Origin: Pullichristensenella sp963930055
GTDB lineage: Bacteria > Bacillota > Clostridia > Christensenellales > Aristaeellaceae
Assembly (NCBI GenBank): GCA_963930055.1
Contig: CAWVKS010000003.1
Span: forward strand, 186,001 to 250,000
Direction of reading: 5' to 3'
Length of the DNA stretch: 64,000 nucleotides
Within the stretch, counting starts at the first letter, position 1. Each line of letters opens with the position of its first letter. Below are positions 28,165 to 37,180 of this stretch, one piece after another. The translations under genes were made by a program, and so were the position numbers. A model generated the notes under the pieces. That model was given only the letters and a program-made list of their open reading frames with translations, made no database searches and was not told the DNA's origin.

Positions 28165-28982
28165 TCGCCATCGTGACCGACAGCACGGCCTATCTGACCC
28201 ATGAGGAGGCAGTGGAACTGGGCGTGGTCATCGTGCCCATGAGCTATTCCTTCGGGAAGGACATGAGCCTCAACGAAGGCTGCATCGAAAACGACGAACA
28301 CGCCGAGCGCCAGGTGGCCGAGGGCATCGACCATGTGCATACCTCGCAGGCGACGCTGGCGGGCTTTTTCAACGCCTTCCAGCGCCTGCGCCGCGCCGGC
28401 TACGAAGTGCTGTGCATCACCATCTCCTCGCGCCTGAGCGGCACCTACGCCAACGCCGTATTGGCCGCCAGGGAGCTGGGCGGCAGCCACATCGAGGTGG
28501 TCGATTCGCTCACCACCTGCTCCGGCCTCTATCTGCTCATCCGCGAGGCGAGAAAGCGCATCCGCGAGGGCGCCAAGCTCTCCGCCGTCGCCAAAGAACT
28601 CAAGGAACTGCGCAAGCGCGTGCGCATGCGCTTTTCCGTGGACGATATGGCCCCCCTGCGCCGCAGCGGGCGCCTGGGCAATGTGCGCATGTCCATCTCC
28701 ACGGTGCTGAACATCAAGCCCATTCTGGAACTCAAGGACGGGGCCATCGTCTCCGTCTCTCTGGCGCGCGGCCGCGTGGAGCAGACGCGAAGGCTGTGCG
28801 CCTTCTGCGAGGGCGTGGAGGGCGAGATCGTCGTCAATAGCTTCCTCGCCGACGAGGCCGCCGCGCGCCTTGCCGTGCAATTGGCCGGCGATACGCGCGA
28901 GGTGGAGCGCCGCCGCGTCGGCCCGGTGCTGGGCGCGCACCTGGGCGCGGGCTGTCTGGGCGTGTGCTACATCGAAAAATAG
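28161..28982 (+). CDS. DegV-family fatty-acid-binding protein
   Basis: A 273-residue DegV/FakB-type protein. TDSTAYLT at the N-terminus and ISSRLSGTY are the conserved loops that hold the fatty acid carboxylate in this family. Its ATG overlaps the accA stop (ATGA), so it is a member of the fatty acid operon. FakB proteins present exogenous fatty acids to the kinase FakA. No FakA is seen here, so a carrier role is inferred. A strong terminator follows. Confidence 0.88.
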   Translation: MIAIVTDSTAYLTHEEAVELGVVIVPMSYSFGKDMSLNEGCIENDEHAERQVAEGIDHVHTSQATLAGFFNAFQRLRRAGYEVLCITISSRLSGTYANAVLAARELGGSHIEVVDSLTTCSGLYLLIREARKRIREGAKLSAVAKELKELRKRVRMRFSVDDMAPLRRSGRLGNVRMSISTVLNIKPILELKDGAIVSVSLARGRVEQTRRLCAFCEGVEGEIVVNSFLADEAAARLAVQLAGDTREVERRRVGPVLGAHLGAGCLGVCYIEK

Positions 28983-29002
28983 CGCGACCGCAGCATTTTC
29001 GG

Positions 29003-29029
29003 GCAGGGCCGTTTGGCCCTGCTTTTTTT
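29003..29029 (+). terminator. Terminator of the fatty acid operon
   Basis: A GCAGGGCC/GGCCCTGC stem followed by T7. Confidence 0.9.
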
Positions 29030-29073
29030 GCGTGGTTCGCAGAGGTTTAACCATAGATATACCCTTTATATGC

Positions 29074-29103
29074 TTAACCTCACGTCCCCGCTGCTGTTAT
29101 ATT
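29074..29103 (+). promoter_or_regulatory. Possible promoter of the binding protein-channel operon
   Basis: TTAACC (29074-29079) and TATATT (29098-29103) are 18 bp apart, in the AT-rich gap after the terminator. Confidence 0.4.
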
Positions 29104-29171
29104 TAAATTTGGGAATTATGCCTAAATATGTCCCGTTCCACGGCAAATTCGTGGCGGAAGGAGTCGAAAGC

Positions 29172-29963
29172 GTGAGAATACTGGAAAAACTTGGCAAGGC
29201 TGCCCTCTGTGCGCTGCTGGTGTTGGCGCTGCTGGGTGCGGCTGCAGGCGCGGAGACGCTGCGCGTCGGCGTGCGCGACGACATCATCAACTTTGGTTTC
29301 TACAACGAGACGACCGGCAAGTACTACGGCCTTGAGATCGACCTGGCCGCCGAGCTTGCCCAGCGCATCGGCTGCGATGGCGTGGAGTACGTCACCGTCA
29401 CGCCCGACACCCGCAAGGACATGCTCCTGAACGGCGAGGTGGACGTCGTCATCGCCACATACTCCATCGCCGAGAGTCGCGAGGAAAACTTCGACTTCTC
29501 CGCCCCCTATTATGAGGATGACACCATCATCATGGTGGAAAAGTCCACCCTCTTTGGCAGCATCCGCGACCTGAAGGACAAGAACATCGGCATCGTCAAC
29601 GGCACCAACGCCGGCCCGCTGCTGGCGCAGAAGCTCTACGACGAGGGCATCATCACCGACGTGGTGGTGGAAAACACCGATACCTTCACCCAGTACGAGG
29701 GCGCCTACGTTACCAAGACCGAGCGTTATGAGGACCTCGACGCCCTGCTGGAGACCGGCGAGATCGACGCCGCCTGCATGGACGCCTGTATCGCCCAGAC
29801 CTACATGAACGATCAGCGCGAGTTTCTCGACGTCTCCATCGCCCATCAGGAATACGGCGTGGCCACGGTGAAGGATTCCGCTTTCAGCGCGCCCGTCGCT
29901 GAGGCCGTGCAGGCCATGTTGGACGACGGCACCATCGAACGGCTCATCGACAAATGGAATTAG
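29172..29963 (+). CDS. Amino-acid-type solute-binding protein, orphan of an ABC transporter
   Basis: A 263-residue family 3 (glutamine/histidine-type) periplasmic binding protein: ETLRVGVRDDIINFGFYN, TGKYYGLEIDLAAELA, GEVDVVIATYSI and FDFSAPYYEDD. The signal sequence (about residues 1-28) has no lipobox Cys at the cleavage site, so it is either free or anchored by the uncut signal. GTG at 29172 is chosen for its site GGAAGGAG; an in-frame ATG exists about 50 nt upstream. No permease or ATPase adjoins. Instead a Cache-MscS channel follows after 15 nt, which suggests it delivers ligand to that protein (inference). Confidence 0.88.
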   Translation: MRILEKLGKAALCALLVLALLGAAAGAETLRVGVRDDIINFGFYNETTGKYYGLEIDLAAELAQRIGCDGVEYVTVTPDTRKDMLLNGEVDVVIATYSIAESREENFDFSAPYYEDDTIIMVEKSTLFGSIRDLKDKNIGIVNGTNAGPLLAQKLYDEGIITDVVVENTDTFTQYEGAYVTKTERYEDLDALLETGEIDAACMDACIAQTYMNDQREFLDVSIAHQEYGVATVKDSAFSAPVAEAVQAMLDDGTIERLIDKWN

Positions 29964-29978
29964 GAAGGGGGAGCGAGC

Positions 29979-32900
29979 GTGACTGCGAGACTGAAGCGCA
30001 AAGCGGCGATCATGATCGTCGTGGAACTGATTTTTCTTTCCCTGGTCGGCGTGTTGCTGACCAATATGCAGACCGACCTCTCCCTGAACGACCAGCGCGA
30101 CAACATCGCCGAAAAGCTCGACGAGATGGATGAGCTGATCGCCGCCGCGGACGCCTCCGGCGTGGAGATCACGGAGGCGTTCGACGAGGAGAACCGCGGC
30201 AAGGTCGGCAGCGCCGCTTTCATGTATCAAAACGGCGTACTCACCGGCTATTCCCGCGCCAATATGCAGTTGCTGACCGACCTGCTGGACGTGGACAATG
30301 TGATCATCCTCGACAAGGAGGGCCGCGCCCTGGCCCAGTCCGGAGATTCGCCGGCGGACTTTACCCGCAGCCGCTTCAACCAGCTGCGCACCGTCTTTGA
30401 CGATGGCGAGCCCTCCGCCGCCTTCGAGGTGGAATTTGGCGACACCTGCTACCGCTACTACGGCGCGCGCATCGACGAGAACACCATGGTCGTGGTGGAA
30501 AAGAACGCCGAAACGCTCTATCACCGCCTCGAGGCATCCGCAACGCTCGCCAGCGCTCTTAAAAACGTCACCGTGGGCCTCAACGGTTTCAGCTTCGCCA
30601 TTTCCGCCAAGGACTACACTTTCCTCTATTACCCGGACGAGGCGATCGTCGGTCAGGACGCCATCAGCATGGGCCTTTCCGTCGCCTCTCTTGAAGACGG
30701 CAGCTTCGGCTGGATGGACATCGGCGGCCAGCGACTCTACGGCGGTGCGACGCTGCTGGATGACGACACCTACGTCCTCTGCGCCGTTACCTCCGATGAG
30801 ATCCTTGCCTCCCGCACCACTACCGTGACCATCATCCTCTTTGCCGTGTTTGTGGCTCTGACGCTGGTGGTGACCTACGCCTTCTTCATCCTTCGCGACC
30901 TGCGCGAAGAAAAGAGCGTGCGCATTGCCGGCAAGCTCCGCTTCGGCACTTCCGTGGCCCGCAAGCTCACCTCCGTGTCGCTGATCGGCCTCATTGCCAT
31001 CCTCGTGGTTTCGTTCTACATGCAGTCCATCTTTGCGCTCTCCCGTCAGTCGATGAGCAACGACCAGCGCCTGCAGGAGATCTCCCAGCGCATTGACCAG
31101 TACGCCGCCCAGCGCGATGAACTGGCTGCGGAGTACGATGAACTCTACCTCAACAAGGCGGAGATCGCCGCCTTCATCATCGACACCAACCCCGAGCTTG
31201 CCAACCGCGAGAAGCTGGCCGAGCTGAGCGGCATACTCTCCCTCGAATCGGTCAACGTCTTTGATCAGTCCGGCGAACAGGTAGCCACCAACTCGCCCTA
31301 CACGCGCTTTACCGTCAGCGATGATCCCGAGGATCAGTCCTACGAGTTCAACAAGCTGCTGCTCGGCGTGGACAGCCTCGTGCAGGAAGCCCAGCCCGAC
31401 GACGTATCCGGCGATTTCCACCAGTACATCGGCGTCACCCTGCGCGACGAGCAGAACAACCCCAACGGCTTTGTGCAGATCTCCGTCATCCCCTCGCGCC
31501 TTGAGGTGACCGAGGAAAACATGGAGATCGGCAACATCCTCTCCGGCGTCCGCATGGGCAATGGCGGCGTGGTCTTTGCAGTCAACAAGGAAGACGGCGC
31601 CATCGCCTACCATCCCAACAGCCGCTACATCGGCCGCGACGCCTACGCCTACGGCATCACTGAGGATGCGATGGTGGACGGCTACACCGGCTACGTCACC
31701 TTCGCGGGCACCCGCCACTTCGCCTCCGCGCTGGAAACGGACCGCTACATCGTCTTCGCCGCCGTGCCCGAGGCCAACATCGGCACCGCCCGTCTGCCCG
31801 TGACGCTGATGGCTGGCGCGGCCAGCCTTGTGGCCCTGCTGCTGGTCATCCTCATGCTCTGCCTCTATCGCGATAAGCCCGGCAAGGCCGTACACAAGGG
31901 CAAGGAAGAAAAGAAGTACGGCAAGACCATGGTGGATGTGGTCATGCCGGATGGCTCGGTGAAAAAGACCGAATCCGCCGCCAGCCGCTGGCGCAACTCT
32001 TTCATCGGCTGGGCGGACAAGACGCCGGAGCAGAAACTCTTCAGCGTGCTGCGCGGCCTGCTGGGCGTCTTCGCGGTGGCCATCTGCCTGGCAGTGCTGA
32101 TGCGCGATCAGTTCTTTGACGAGAGTTCCGTATTCCTCTTTGTACTCAACGGGGAATGGGCGCACGGCCTCAACATTTTCGCCGTCACCGGCAGCCTGCT
32201 CATCATCTGCGTGGCCAGCGTCGTCACCATGATCGTGCAGCGCCTGCTCACCATCATGGCCCGCACCTTCGGGGCCAAGGGCGAGACGGTCTGCCGCCTG
32301 CTCAAGAGCCTTGTCAAGTACATCTCCGTCATTGCCATGCTCTACTTCTGCCTGGCGCTGCTGGGCATCGACACCGCAACGCTGCTGGCCTCGGCCGGTA
32401 TCCTCACCCTGATCGTCGGCCTCGGCGCGCAGACGCTGGTTTCCGACATCCTCGCCGGCCTGTTCATCATCTTCGAGGGCGAGTTCCAGGTCGGCGACAT
32501 CGTCACCGTCGGCGACTGGACCGGCACTGTGGTGGAGATCGGCGTACGCACCACCAAGATCCAGGATGGCAACCAGAACATCAAGGTCATCAGCAACAGC
32601 AATGTCAGCGGCGTCATCAACAAGACGCGAGACTACTCCTTCAGCAGCGTCGATCTGGGCATCGAGTACAGCGAATCGCTGGAGCGCGTGGAGAACATCC
32701 TTCAGAAGGAGTTCCCCAACATCCGCAAGCACCTGCCCAACATCATCGACGGCCCCTTCTACAAGGGCGTGGTCGCGCTGGCGGACAACAGCGTCATCCT
32801 GCGCATCGTTGCGCTGTGTACCGAGGCCAACCGTGGGCAGATGGACCGGGACCTCAACCGCGAGATCAAGCTCATCTGCGACAAGTACGACATCAACATC

Positions 32901-33041
32901 CCCTTCCCGCAGATCGTCGTCAACCAGCCCACGGTCATCAAGCAGGCCAGCGAGTGGGAGAAGGAACAGGCGCGCAAGTTTACCGAGGAACAGCGCGAGC
33001 TGTCTGCCAACATCATGAACGAGGACGAGGAGGACCGCTAA
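29979..33041 (+). CDS. MscS-family channel with two extracellular Cache-like sensor domains
   Basis: A 1020-residue membrane protein. Helix 10-30, ectodomain 31-280, helix 282-305, helix 330-352, ectodomain 355-605, helix 606-630, basic cytoplasmic linker 631-690. The MscS part follows: helices near 692-708, 733-757 and 778-797, pore helix 801-835 (LTLIVGLGAQTLVSDILAG), then beta and C-terminal domains (FEGEFQVGDIVTVGDW). Both ectodomains carry a Cache-like G-x-x-F(A)-then-HP/YP-x-x-x-x-(V/I)G-x-DA motif (FLYYPDEAIVGQDA; IAYHPNSRYIGRDA), suggesting duplication. GTG start, 16 nt after the binding protein stop. Gating by ligand is inferred. Confidence 0.85.
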   Translation: MTARLKRKAAIMIVVELIFLSLVGVLLTNMQTDLSLNDQRDNIAEKLDEMDELIAAADASGVEITEAFDEENRGKVGSAAFMYQNGVLTGYSRANMQLLTDLLDVDNVIILDKEGRALAQSGDSPADFTRSRFNQLRTVFDDGEPSAAFEVEFGDTCYRYYGARIDENTMVVVEKNAETLYHRLEASATLASALKNVTVGLNGFSFAISAKDYTFLYYPDEAIVGQDAISMGLSVASLEDGSFGWMDIGGQRLYGGATLLDDDTYVLCAVTSDEILASRTTTVTIILFAVFVALTLVVTYAFFILRDLREEKSVRIAGKLRFGTSVARKLTSVSLIGLIAILVVSFYMQSIFALSRQSMSNDQRLQEISQRIDQYAAQRDELAAEYDELYLNKAEIAAFIIDTNPELANREKLAELSGILSLESVNVFDQSGEQVATNSPYTRFTVSDDPEDQSYEFNKLLLGVDSLVQEAQPDDVSGDFHQYIGVTLRDEQNNPNGFVQISVIPSRLEVTEENMEIGNILSGVRMGNGGVVFAVNKEDGAIAYHPNSRYIGRDAYAYGITEDAMVDGYTGYVTFAGTRHFASALETDRYIVFAAVPEANIGTARLPVTLMAGAASLVALLLVILMLCLYRDKPGKAVHKGKEEKKYGKTMVDVVMPDGSVKKTESAASRWRNSFIGWADKTPEQKLFSVLRGLLGVFAVAICLAVLMRDQFFDESSVFLFVLNGEWAHGLNIFAVTGSLLIICVASVVTMIVQRLLTIMARTFGAKGETVCRLLKSLVKYISVIAMLYFCLALLGIDTATLLASAGILTLIVGLGAQTLVSDILAGLFIIFEGEFQVGDIVTVGDWTGTVVEIGVRTTKIQDGNQNIKVISNSNVSGVINKTRDYSFSSVDLGIEYSESLERVENILQKEFPNIRKHLPNIIDGPFYKGVVALADNSVILRIVALCTEANRGQMDRDLNREIKLICDKYDINIPFPQIVVNQPTVIKQASEWEKEQARKFTEEQRELSANIMNEDEEDR

Positions 33042-33048
33042 ACGGCCC

Positions 33049-33085
33049 GCGCCCCGGAGAGCACAACGCTCTCCGGGGCGCTTTT
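33049..33085 (+). terminator. Terminator of the binding protein-channel operon
   Basis: A 14-bp stem GCGCCCCGGAGAGC/GCTCTCCGGGGCGC followed by TTTT. Confidence 0.9.
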
Positions 33086-33092
33086 GTCGCAC

Positions 33093-33125
33093 AAAAACGG
33101 CGGACGGCTCGCAGAGCCGTCCGCC
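33093..33125 (-). terminator. Terminator of malQ-glgP
   Basis: A 12-bp stem GGCGGACGGCTC/GAGCCGTCCGCC. On the minus strand it ends in T5. Confidence 0.9.
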
Positions 33126-33138
33126 AGATCGTTTCGCC

Positions 33139-35481
33139 TTACAGCTTCCAGATCTTCTCCGCGTAATCCTGCACGGAGCGATCGGAGGAAAACTTGCCGG
33201 CGCAGGCGATGTTGCGCAGGCACTTGAGCGCGTAGCCCTTCGCGTCCTCGCGGTAATCGCGCATGGCGCGCAGCCGCGCCTCCTGATAGGGCATGAAATC
33301 CTTGAGGATGAAGTAGTGGTCGGGCGCGTGCCAACTCGCCCCGTCCAGAAGCGACGCGCGCAGTTCGCCCAGAGAGCCCTCGCGCCCCGCTTCCACGCCC
33401 TCCGGCTCGCCAAAGAGCGTCAGCGCGTCCACGGCGCGGCGGATGCGCGCGTTTTCCTCGTAGATCGCGCGCGGGTTATAGCCCTGCAGATCGCGCAATT
33501 CCTCCACCGTCGCGCCGAAGATGTAGTTGTTCTCCGCCCCGGCTTCCTGCACGATCTCCACGTTCGCGCCGTCGTAGGTGCCGATGGTGGGCGCGCCGTT
33601 GAGCATCAGCTTCATGTTGCCCGTGCCGCTGGCCTCGGTGCCGGCGGGGGAGATCTGTTCGGAGAGGTCGGCGGCGGGGATGATCTTCTCCGCCACGGAG
33701 CAGTTGTAGTTCTTAACGAACACCACCTGCATCACCTTGCGCGCCTCCTCGTCGGCGTTGATCATTTCCGCCAGGCGGTTGATGAAGTAGATGATGGCCT
33801 TGGCGCGCGCGTAGCCGGGCGCGGACTTGGCCCCGAAGATGAAGGCCGTGGGCGTGAAGTCCGGCAGGTTGCCCGCCTTGTATTCGCAGTAGAGGTCGTA
33901 GATGGACAAAGCGTTCATCAGCTGCCGCTTGTATTCGTGCAGGCGCTTGATCTGCACGTCGAACATGAAGCCCGGGTCAAGCTCCACGCCGTCGTGCTTG
34001 CGCACGAACCGGGAAAGCTGCTCCTTTTTCAGCCGCTTGACGGCCATGAACTCGTCCGTCATGCCCTCGATGTGCGGCGCGAGCGCCTTGAGCGCGGTCA
34101 GGTCGGTGGCAAAACCCGTGCCGATGCGCCCAGCGATGAGCCGGGACAATTCCGGGTCGCACAAAAGCAGCCAGCGCCGCTGCGTCACGCCGTTGGTGAC
34201 GTTGGTGAAGCGGTCGGGATAGAGCTCGTAGAAGCGGCGGAACACCGTGCGCTTGAGAAGCTCGGAGTGGATCTCCGCCACGCCGTTGACTGCGTGCGTG
34301 GCGTACACGGACAGCCGCGCCATGTGCGCCTGCCCGTTTTCGACGATGGCCAGGCCGCTTGCGTCCACGCCGCGATGGGCAAGCTCCTTGCGGAACATTT
34401 CGTCGATGCGGACGATGATGCGGGCGATCTCCGGCGCGACGCTGCGCAGAAGCTCCACGTCCCACTTTTCCAGCGCCTCCTGCATCACCGTGTGGTTGGT
34501 GTAGGCAAACACGCGCCGAGCGATCTCCAGCGCTTTGGCAAAGCGCACGCCGCGTTTATTCAGCAGGCGGATCAGCTCGGGAATGGCCATGGCCGGGTGC
34601 GTGTCGTTGAGCTGCACGGCGATGGCGGAGGGCAATTCCTCCACGGGCTTTCCCAGCCTGTCAAACTGGCGCAGCATGTCCTGCAAACTGGCGCTGACCA
34701 GCATGTACTGCTGCTTGATGCGCATCTGCTTGCCGGCGCGCAGCGTGTCGTTGGGGTAGAGCACCTTGGTGATGTCCTCGGCGCGGTTCTTCATCGCCGA
34801 AGCCTGCGCGTACTTCTGCTCGTTGAAGAGGCGGAAGTTGAGTTCCTCCTCGCTCTCGGCCTGCCACAGCCGCAGCGTGCCGATGTTGTGCCCGCCCAGG
34901 CCGATCACCGGCATGTCGTAGGGCACGGCCACCACATCGCCCGTGCGCATCGGCACGGTCACAGAAAGGTCGTCGCGGCGCACGCTCCAGGCGTCGCCCC
35001 ACTTCGTCCAGTCGTCCGGCGCTTCCACCTGCCGGCAGTTTTCAAACGTCTGGCGGAAGAGGCCGAATTTGTAGCGCAGCCCGTAGCCGTCCAGCGGGAT
35101 GTCGTGCGTGGCGGCGCTGTCCAGAAAGCAGGCTGCCAGGCGGCCGAGGCCGCCGTTGCCCAGCGCCATGTCCTCCACGTCCTCAAGGGAATTGAGGTCA
35201 ACGCCCTTTTCGGAAAGCAGCTCGCGCGCTTCCTCCAAAACGCCCATGGCCAGCAGGTTGTTAAACACCATGCGGCCCACCAGATATTCCGCCGAGAGGT
35301 AGAAGGCGCGGCGGCCGGCGGCGTGGCGGCGCTCGCTGGCCGTCCAGTTGGGAGCCAGTTCCACCATGCAGGCCTGCGCCAGCGTCTCGTGCAGCTGCTT
35401 GGGCGAAGCCTCGCCAAGCGCGCAGTGCGCCTCCTTGAGCAATATCTTTTCCGTGCTTAAAATCAGTTCACGCGCGTTCAA
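33139..35481 (-). CDS. glgP: Glycogen/maltodextrin phosphorylase
   Basis: A 780-residue GT35 phosphorylase that releases glucose-1-phosphate from alpha-1,4-glucan. The PLP-binding Lys is in EASGTGNMKLMLNG, and GAKSAPGYARAK and NYNCSVAEKIIPAADLSEQIS line the active site. The start is TTG at 35481, 3 nt after the malQ stop, with GGAGG overlapping the end of malQ. Translation is therefore probably coupled to malQ. Length is near 800, as usual. Confidence 0.93.
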   Translation of the reverse strand: MNARELILSTEKILLKEAHCALGEASPKQLHETLAQACMVELAPNWTASERRHAAGRRAFYLSAEYLVGRMVFNNLLAMGVLEEARELLSEKGVDLNSLEDVEDMALGNGGLGRLAACFLDSAATHDIPLDGYGLRYKFGLFRQTFENCRQVEAPDDWTKWGDAWSVRRDDLSVTVPMRTGDVVAVPYDMPVIGLGGHNIGTLRLWQAESEEELNFRLFNEQKYAQASAMKNRAEDITKVLYPNDTLRAGKQMRIKQQYMLVSASLQDMLRQFDRLGKPVEELPSAIAVQLNDTHPAMAIPELIRLLNKRGVRFAKALEIARRVFAYTNHTVMQEALEKWDVELLRSVAPEIARIIVRIDEMFRKELAHRGVDASGLAIVENGQAHMARLSVYATHAVNGVAEIHSELLKRTVFRRFYELYPDRFTNVTNGVTQRRWLLLCDPELSRLIAGRIGTGFATDLTALKALAPHIEGMTDEFMAVKRLKKEQLSRFVRKHDGVELDPGFMFDVQIKRLHEYKRQLMNALSIYDLYCEYKAGNLPDFTPTAFIFGAKSAPGYARAKAIIYFINRLAEMINADEEARKVMQVVFVKNYNCSVAEKIIPAADLSEQISPAGTEASGTGNMKLMLNGAPTIGTYDGANVEIVQEAGAENNYIFGATVEELRDLQGYNPRAIYEENARIRRAVDALTLFGEPEGVEAGREGSLGELRASLLDGASWHAPDHYFILKDFMPYQEARLRAMRDYREDAKGYALKCLRNIACAGKFSSDRSVQDYAEKIWKL

Positions 35482-35484
35482 TCG

Positions 35485-36990
35485 TCATTCCTCCTTTGCG
35501 GGCCGCTTGCCCGCCATGCGGCCGGTGCGCTCGTTGAGAGAGCGGATGTGCTCGGCCAGCGCGTCGCTCGCCGCGCCGGGGCGCATGCGCCACAGCCAGT
35601 TGCCGCCCACCGTGCCGGGATAGTTCATCCGCGCCTCGCCGCCCAAATGCAAAAAGTCCTGCATGGGCACGATGGCCGTCTCCGCCACCGAGGCGAACAC
35701 GCATTCGATCATCGCCTCGCAGATGTTCTCCGCCTTGGGAAGCGTTTTGCGCGCCAGTTCCTTCACCGGCTCCGCCGCCTTGTCCCACCAGCCCTGCACG
35801 GTGTCGTTGTCGTGCGTGCCGGTGTAGGCGACGCAGTTTTTGACGATGTTGCCGGGGAAGTGGGGGTTTGTTTCATCGGAATCGAAGCCGAACTCGATCA
35901 CCTTCATGCCGGGATAGCCGAAATGGTCGATGAGCTTGCGCACGCGCGGCCCGACCTCGCCCAGGTCCTCGGCGATGATCCTTAATTCCGGCAACGCCTT
36001 CTCCACGCGCCTGAACAGCGCCTTGCCCGGGGCCTTGACCCACTTGCCCTCGCGGGCGGTGGGGCAGGAGGCGGGAATGGAGTAGTAGTTGGCAAAGCCG
36101 ATGAAGTGGTCGATGCGCAGCCAGTCGAACATCGCCCCCGCCGAATGCAGGCGGCGCAACCACCAGCGGAAGCGGTCGCGGCGCATCTTCTTCCAATCGT
36201 AGAGGGGGTTGCCCCAGCGCTGCCCGTCGGCGCAGAAATAGTCCGGCGGCACGCCGGCCACGCGCAGGGGGGTGAAATCCTCCCTGTCCAGCTGGAAAAG
36301 CCCCGGCTCCGCCCAGGTGTCGGCGGAATCCTCGGCCACGTAGATGGGCATGTCGCCAAAGAGGGCGATGCCCTTTGCGTGTACGTAGTCCTTCAGCGCC
36401 TGCCACTGGCGGAAGAACAGCCACTGGCAGTAGCGGTAAAAGTCGGCGCTCTCCTGAAAGGGCGCGGCGTCCACGCGCCGCACGTCCTGATATTCCTTTG
36501 GCCACTTCGTCCACATAGCCCCGCCGCAGGAATCCTTGATGGCGGCGTAGAGGGCGTAGGTGTCCAGCCAGTTGACGTTTCTTTTGCCGTCCGGCGACCA
36601 CGCCTGCCGCGCGGAAAACTCACGCACAGCCTTCTCCACGCGCGCAAACGACTGCTGGAAGGACAGGCGCAAGAGCGCCTCCTTGCGCGCGCGCACATTG
36701 GGGAAGTCCACGCGGTCGGGATCGGAAGCGGGGTCGGGCAGTTCCGCGTCGAGCAGCCCTTCCTCGCGCAACAGTTCAAGGTCAATGAGCATCGGGTTGC
36801 CCGCGTGCGTCGAGCCGGACTGGTAGGGCGATTCGCCGTATCCCGTCGGCCCGATGGGCAGCATCTGCCACACGCGCAGCCCCGCCTTTTCCATAAAGTC
36901 GGCAAAGGCGTAAGCCTCCTTGCCCAGCGTGCCCACGCCGCCGGGGGAGGGCAGAGAGGTCATGTGCATCAGCACGCCGCTTTGGCGCAT
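35485..36990 (-). CDS. malQ: 4-alpha-glucanotransferase
   Basis: A 501-residue GH77 amylomaltase, which disproportionates maltodextrins so that GlgP can act on them. Family motifs seen are SGVLMHMTSLPSPGGVGTLG, PTGYGESPYQS, FDWLRIDHFIGF, IIAEDLGEVGPRV and YTGTHDNDTVQGW. The ATG at 36990 is used because GGAGGCG lies 7 nt upstream. First gene of a two-gene operon with glgP. Confidence 0.95.
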   Translation of the reverse strand: MRQSGVLMHMTSLPSPGGVGTLGKEAYAFADFMEKAGLRVWQMLPIGPTGYGESPYQSGSTHAGNPMLIDLELLREEGLLDAELPDPASDPDRVDFPNVRARKEALLRLSFQQSFARVEKAVREFSARQAWSPDGKRNVNWLDTYALYAAIKDSCGGAMWTKWPKEYQDVRRVDAAPFQESADFYRYCQWLFFRQWQALKDYVHAKGIALFGDMPIYVAEDSADTWAEPGLFQLDREDFTPLRVAGVPPDYFCADGQRWGNPLYDWKKMRRDRFRWWLRRLHSAGAMFDWLRIDHFIGFANYYSIPASCPTAREGKWVKAPGKALFRRVEKALPELRIIAEDLGEVGPRVRKLIDHFGYPGMKVIEFGFDSDETNPHFPGNIVKNCVAYTGTHDNDTVQGWWDKAAEPVKELARKTLPKAENICEAMIECVFASVAETAIVPMQDFLHLGGEARMNYPGTVGGNWLWRMRPGAASDALAEHIRSLNERTGRMAGKRPAKEE

Positions 36991-37022
36991 GCAGATCGCC
37001 TCCATATCAAGCGTTCGCACCC

Positions 37023-37051
37023 ATTATACACCGTCGCAGAGCATTTTGAAA
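37023..37051 (-). promoter_or_regulatory. Promoter of malQ-glgP
   Basis: On the minus strand TTTCAA (37051-37046) and TATAAT (37028-37023) are separated by 17 bp. Confidence 0.6.
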
Positions 37052-37139
37052 GGGAAATTTCAGGAAGAAAAGGTCAAAGAAACAGCGCCTTCCCGTCTGT
37101 TTTCGTGGCGGGAAGGTAAAGTGTTGCCTTGAGATGAAG

Positions 37140-37172
37140 AAAAGCGGCGCGACGAAACTACCGTCGCGCCGC
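37140..37172 (-). terminator. Terminator of the glycine cleavage operon
   Basis: An 11-bp stem GCGGCGCGACG/CGTCGCGCCGC, ending in TTTT on the minus strand. Confidence 0.88.
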
Positions 37173-37180
37173 TGGCAAGG

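Noticed and set aside
29003..29171. Gap before the binding protein gene searched for a riboswitch
   Set aside because: After the fatty acid terminator only AT-rich promoter-like sequence is seen; no structured aptamer was recognised in 140 nt.
29103..33413. A 1436-codon open frame on the strand opposite the channel gene
   Set aside because: It is a shadow of GC-rich codon use. Its translation is low-complexity, no domain is visible, and the plus-strand protein has clear motifs.
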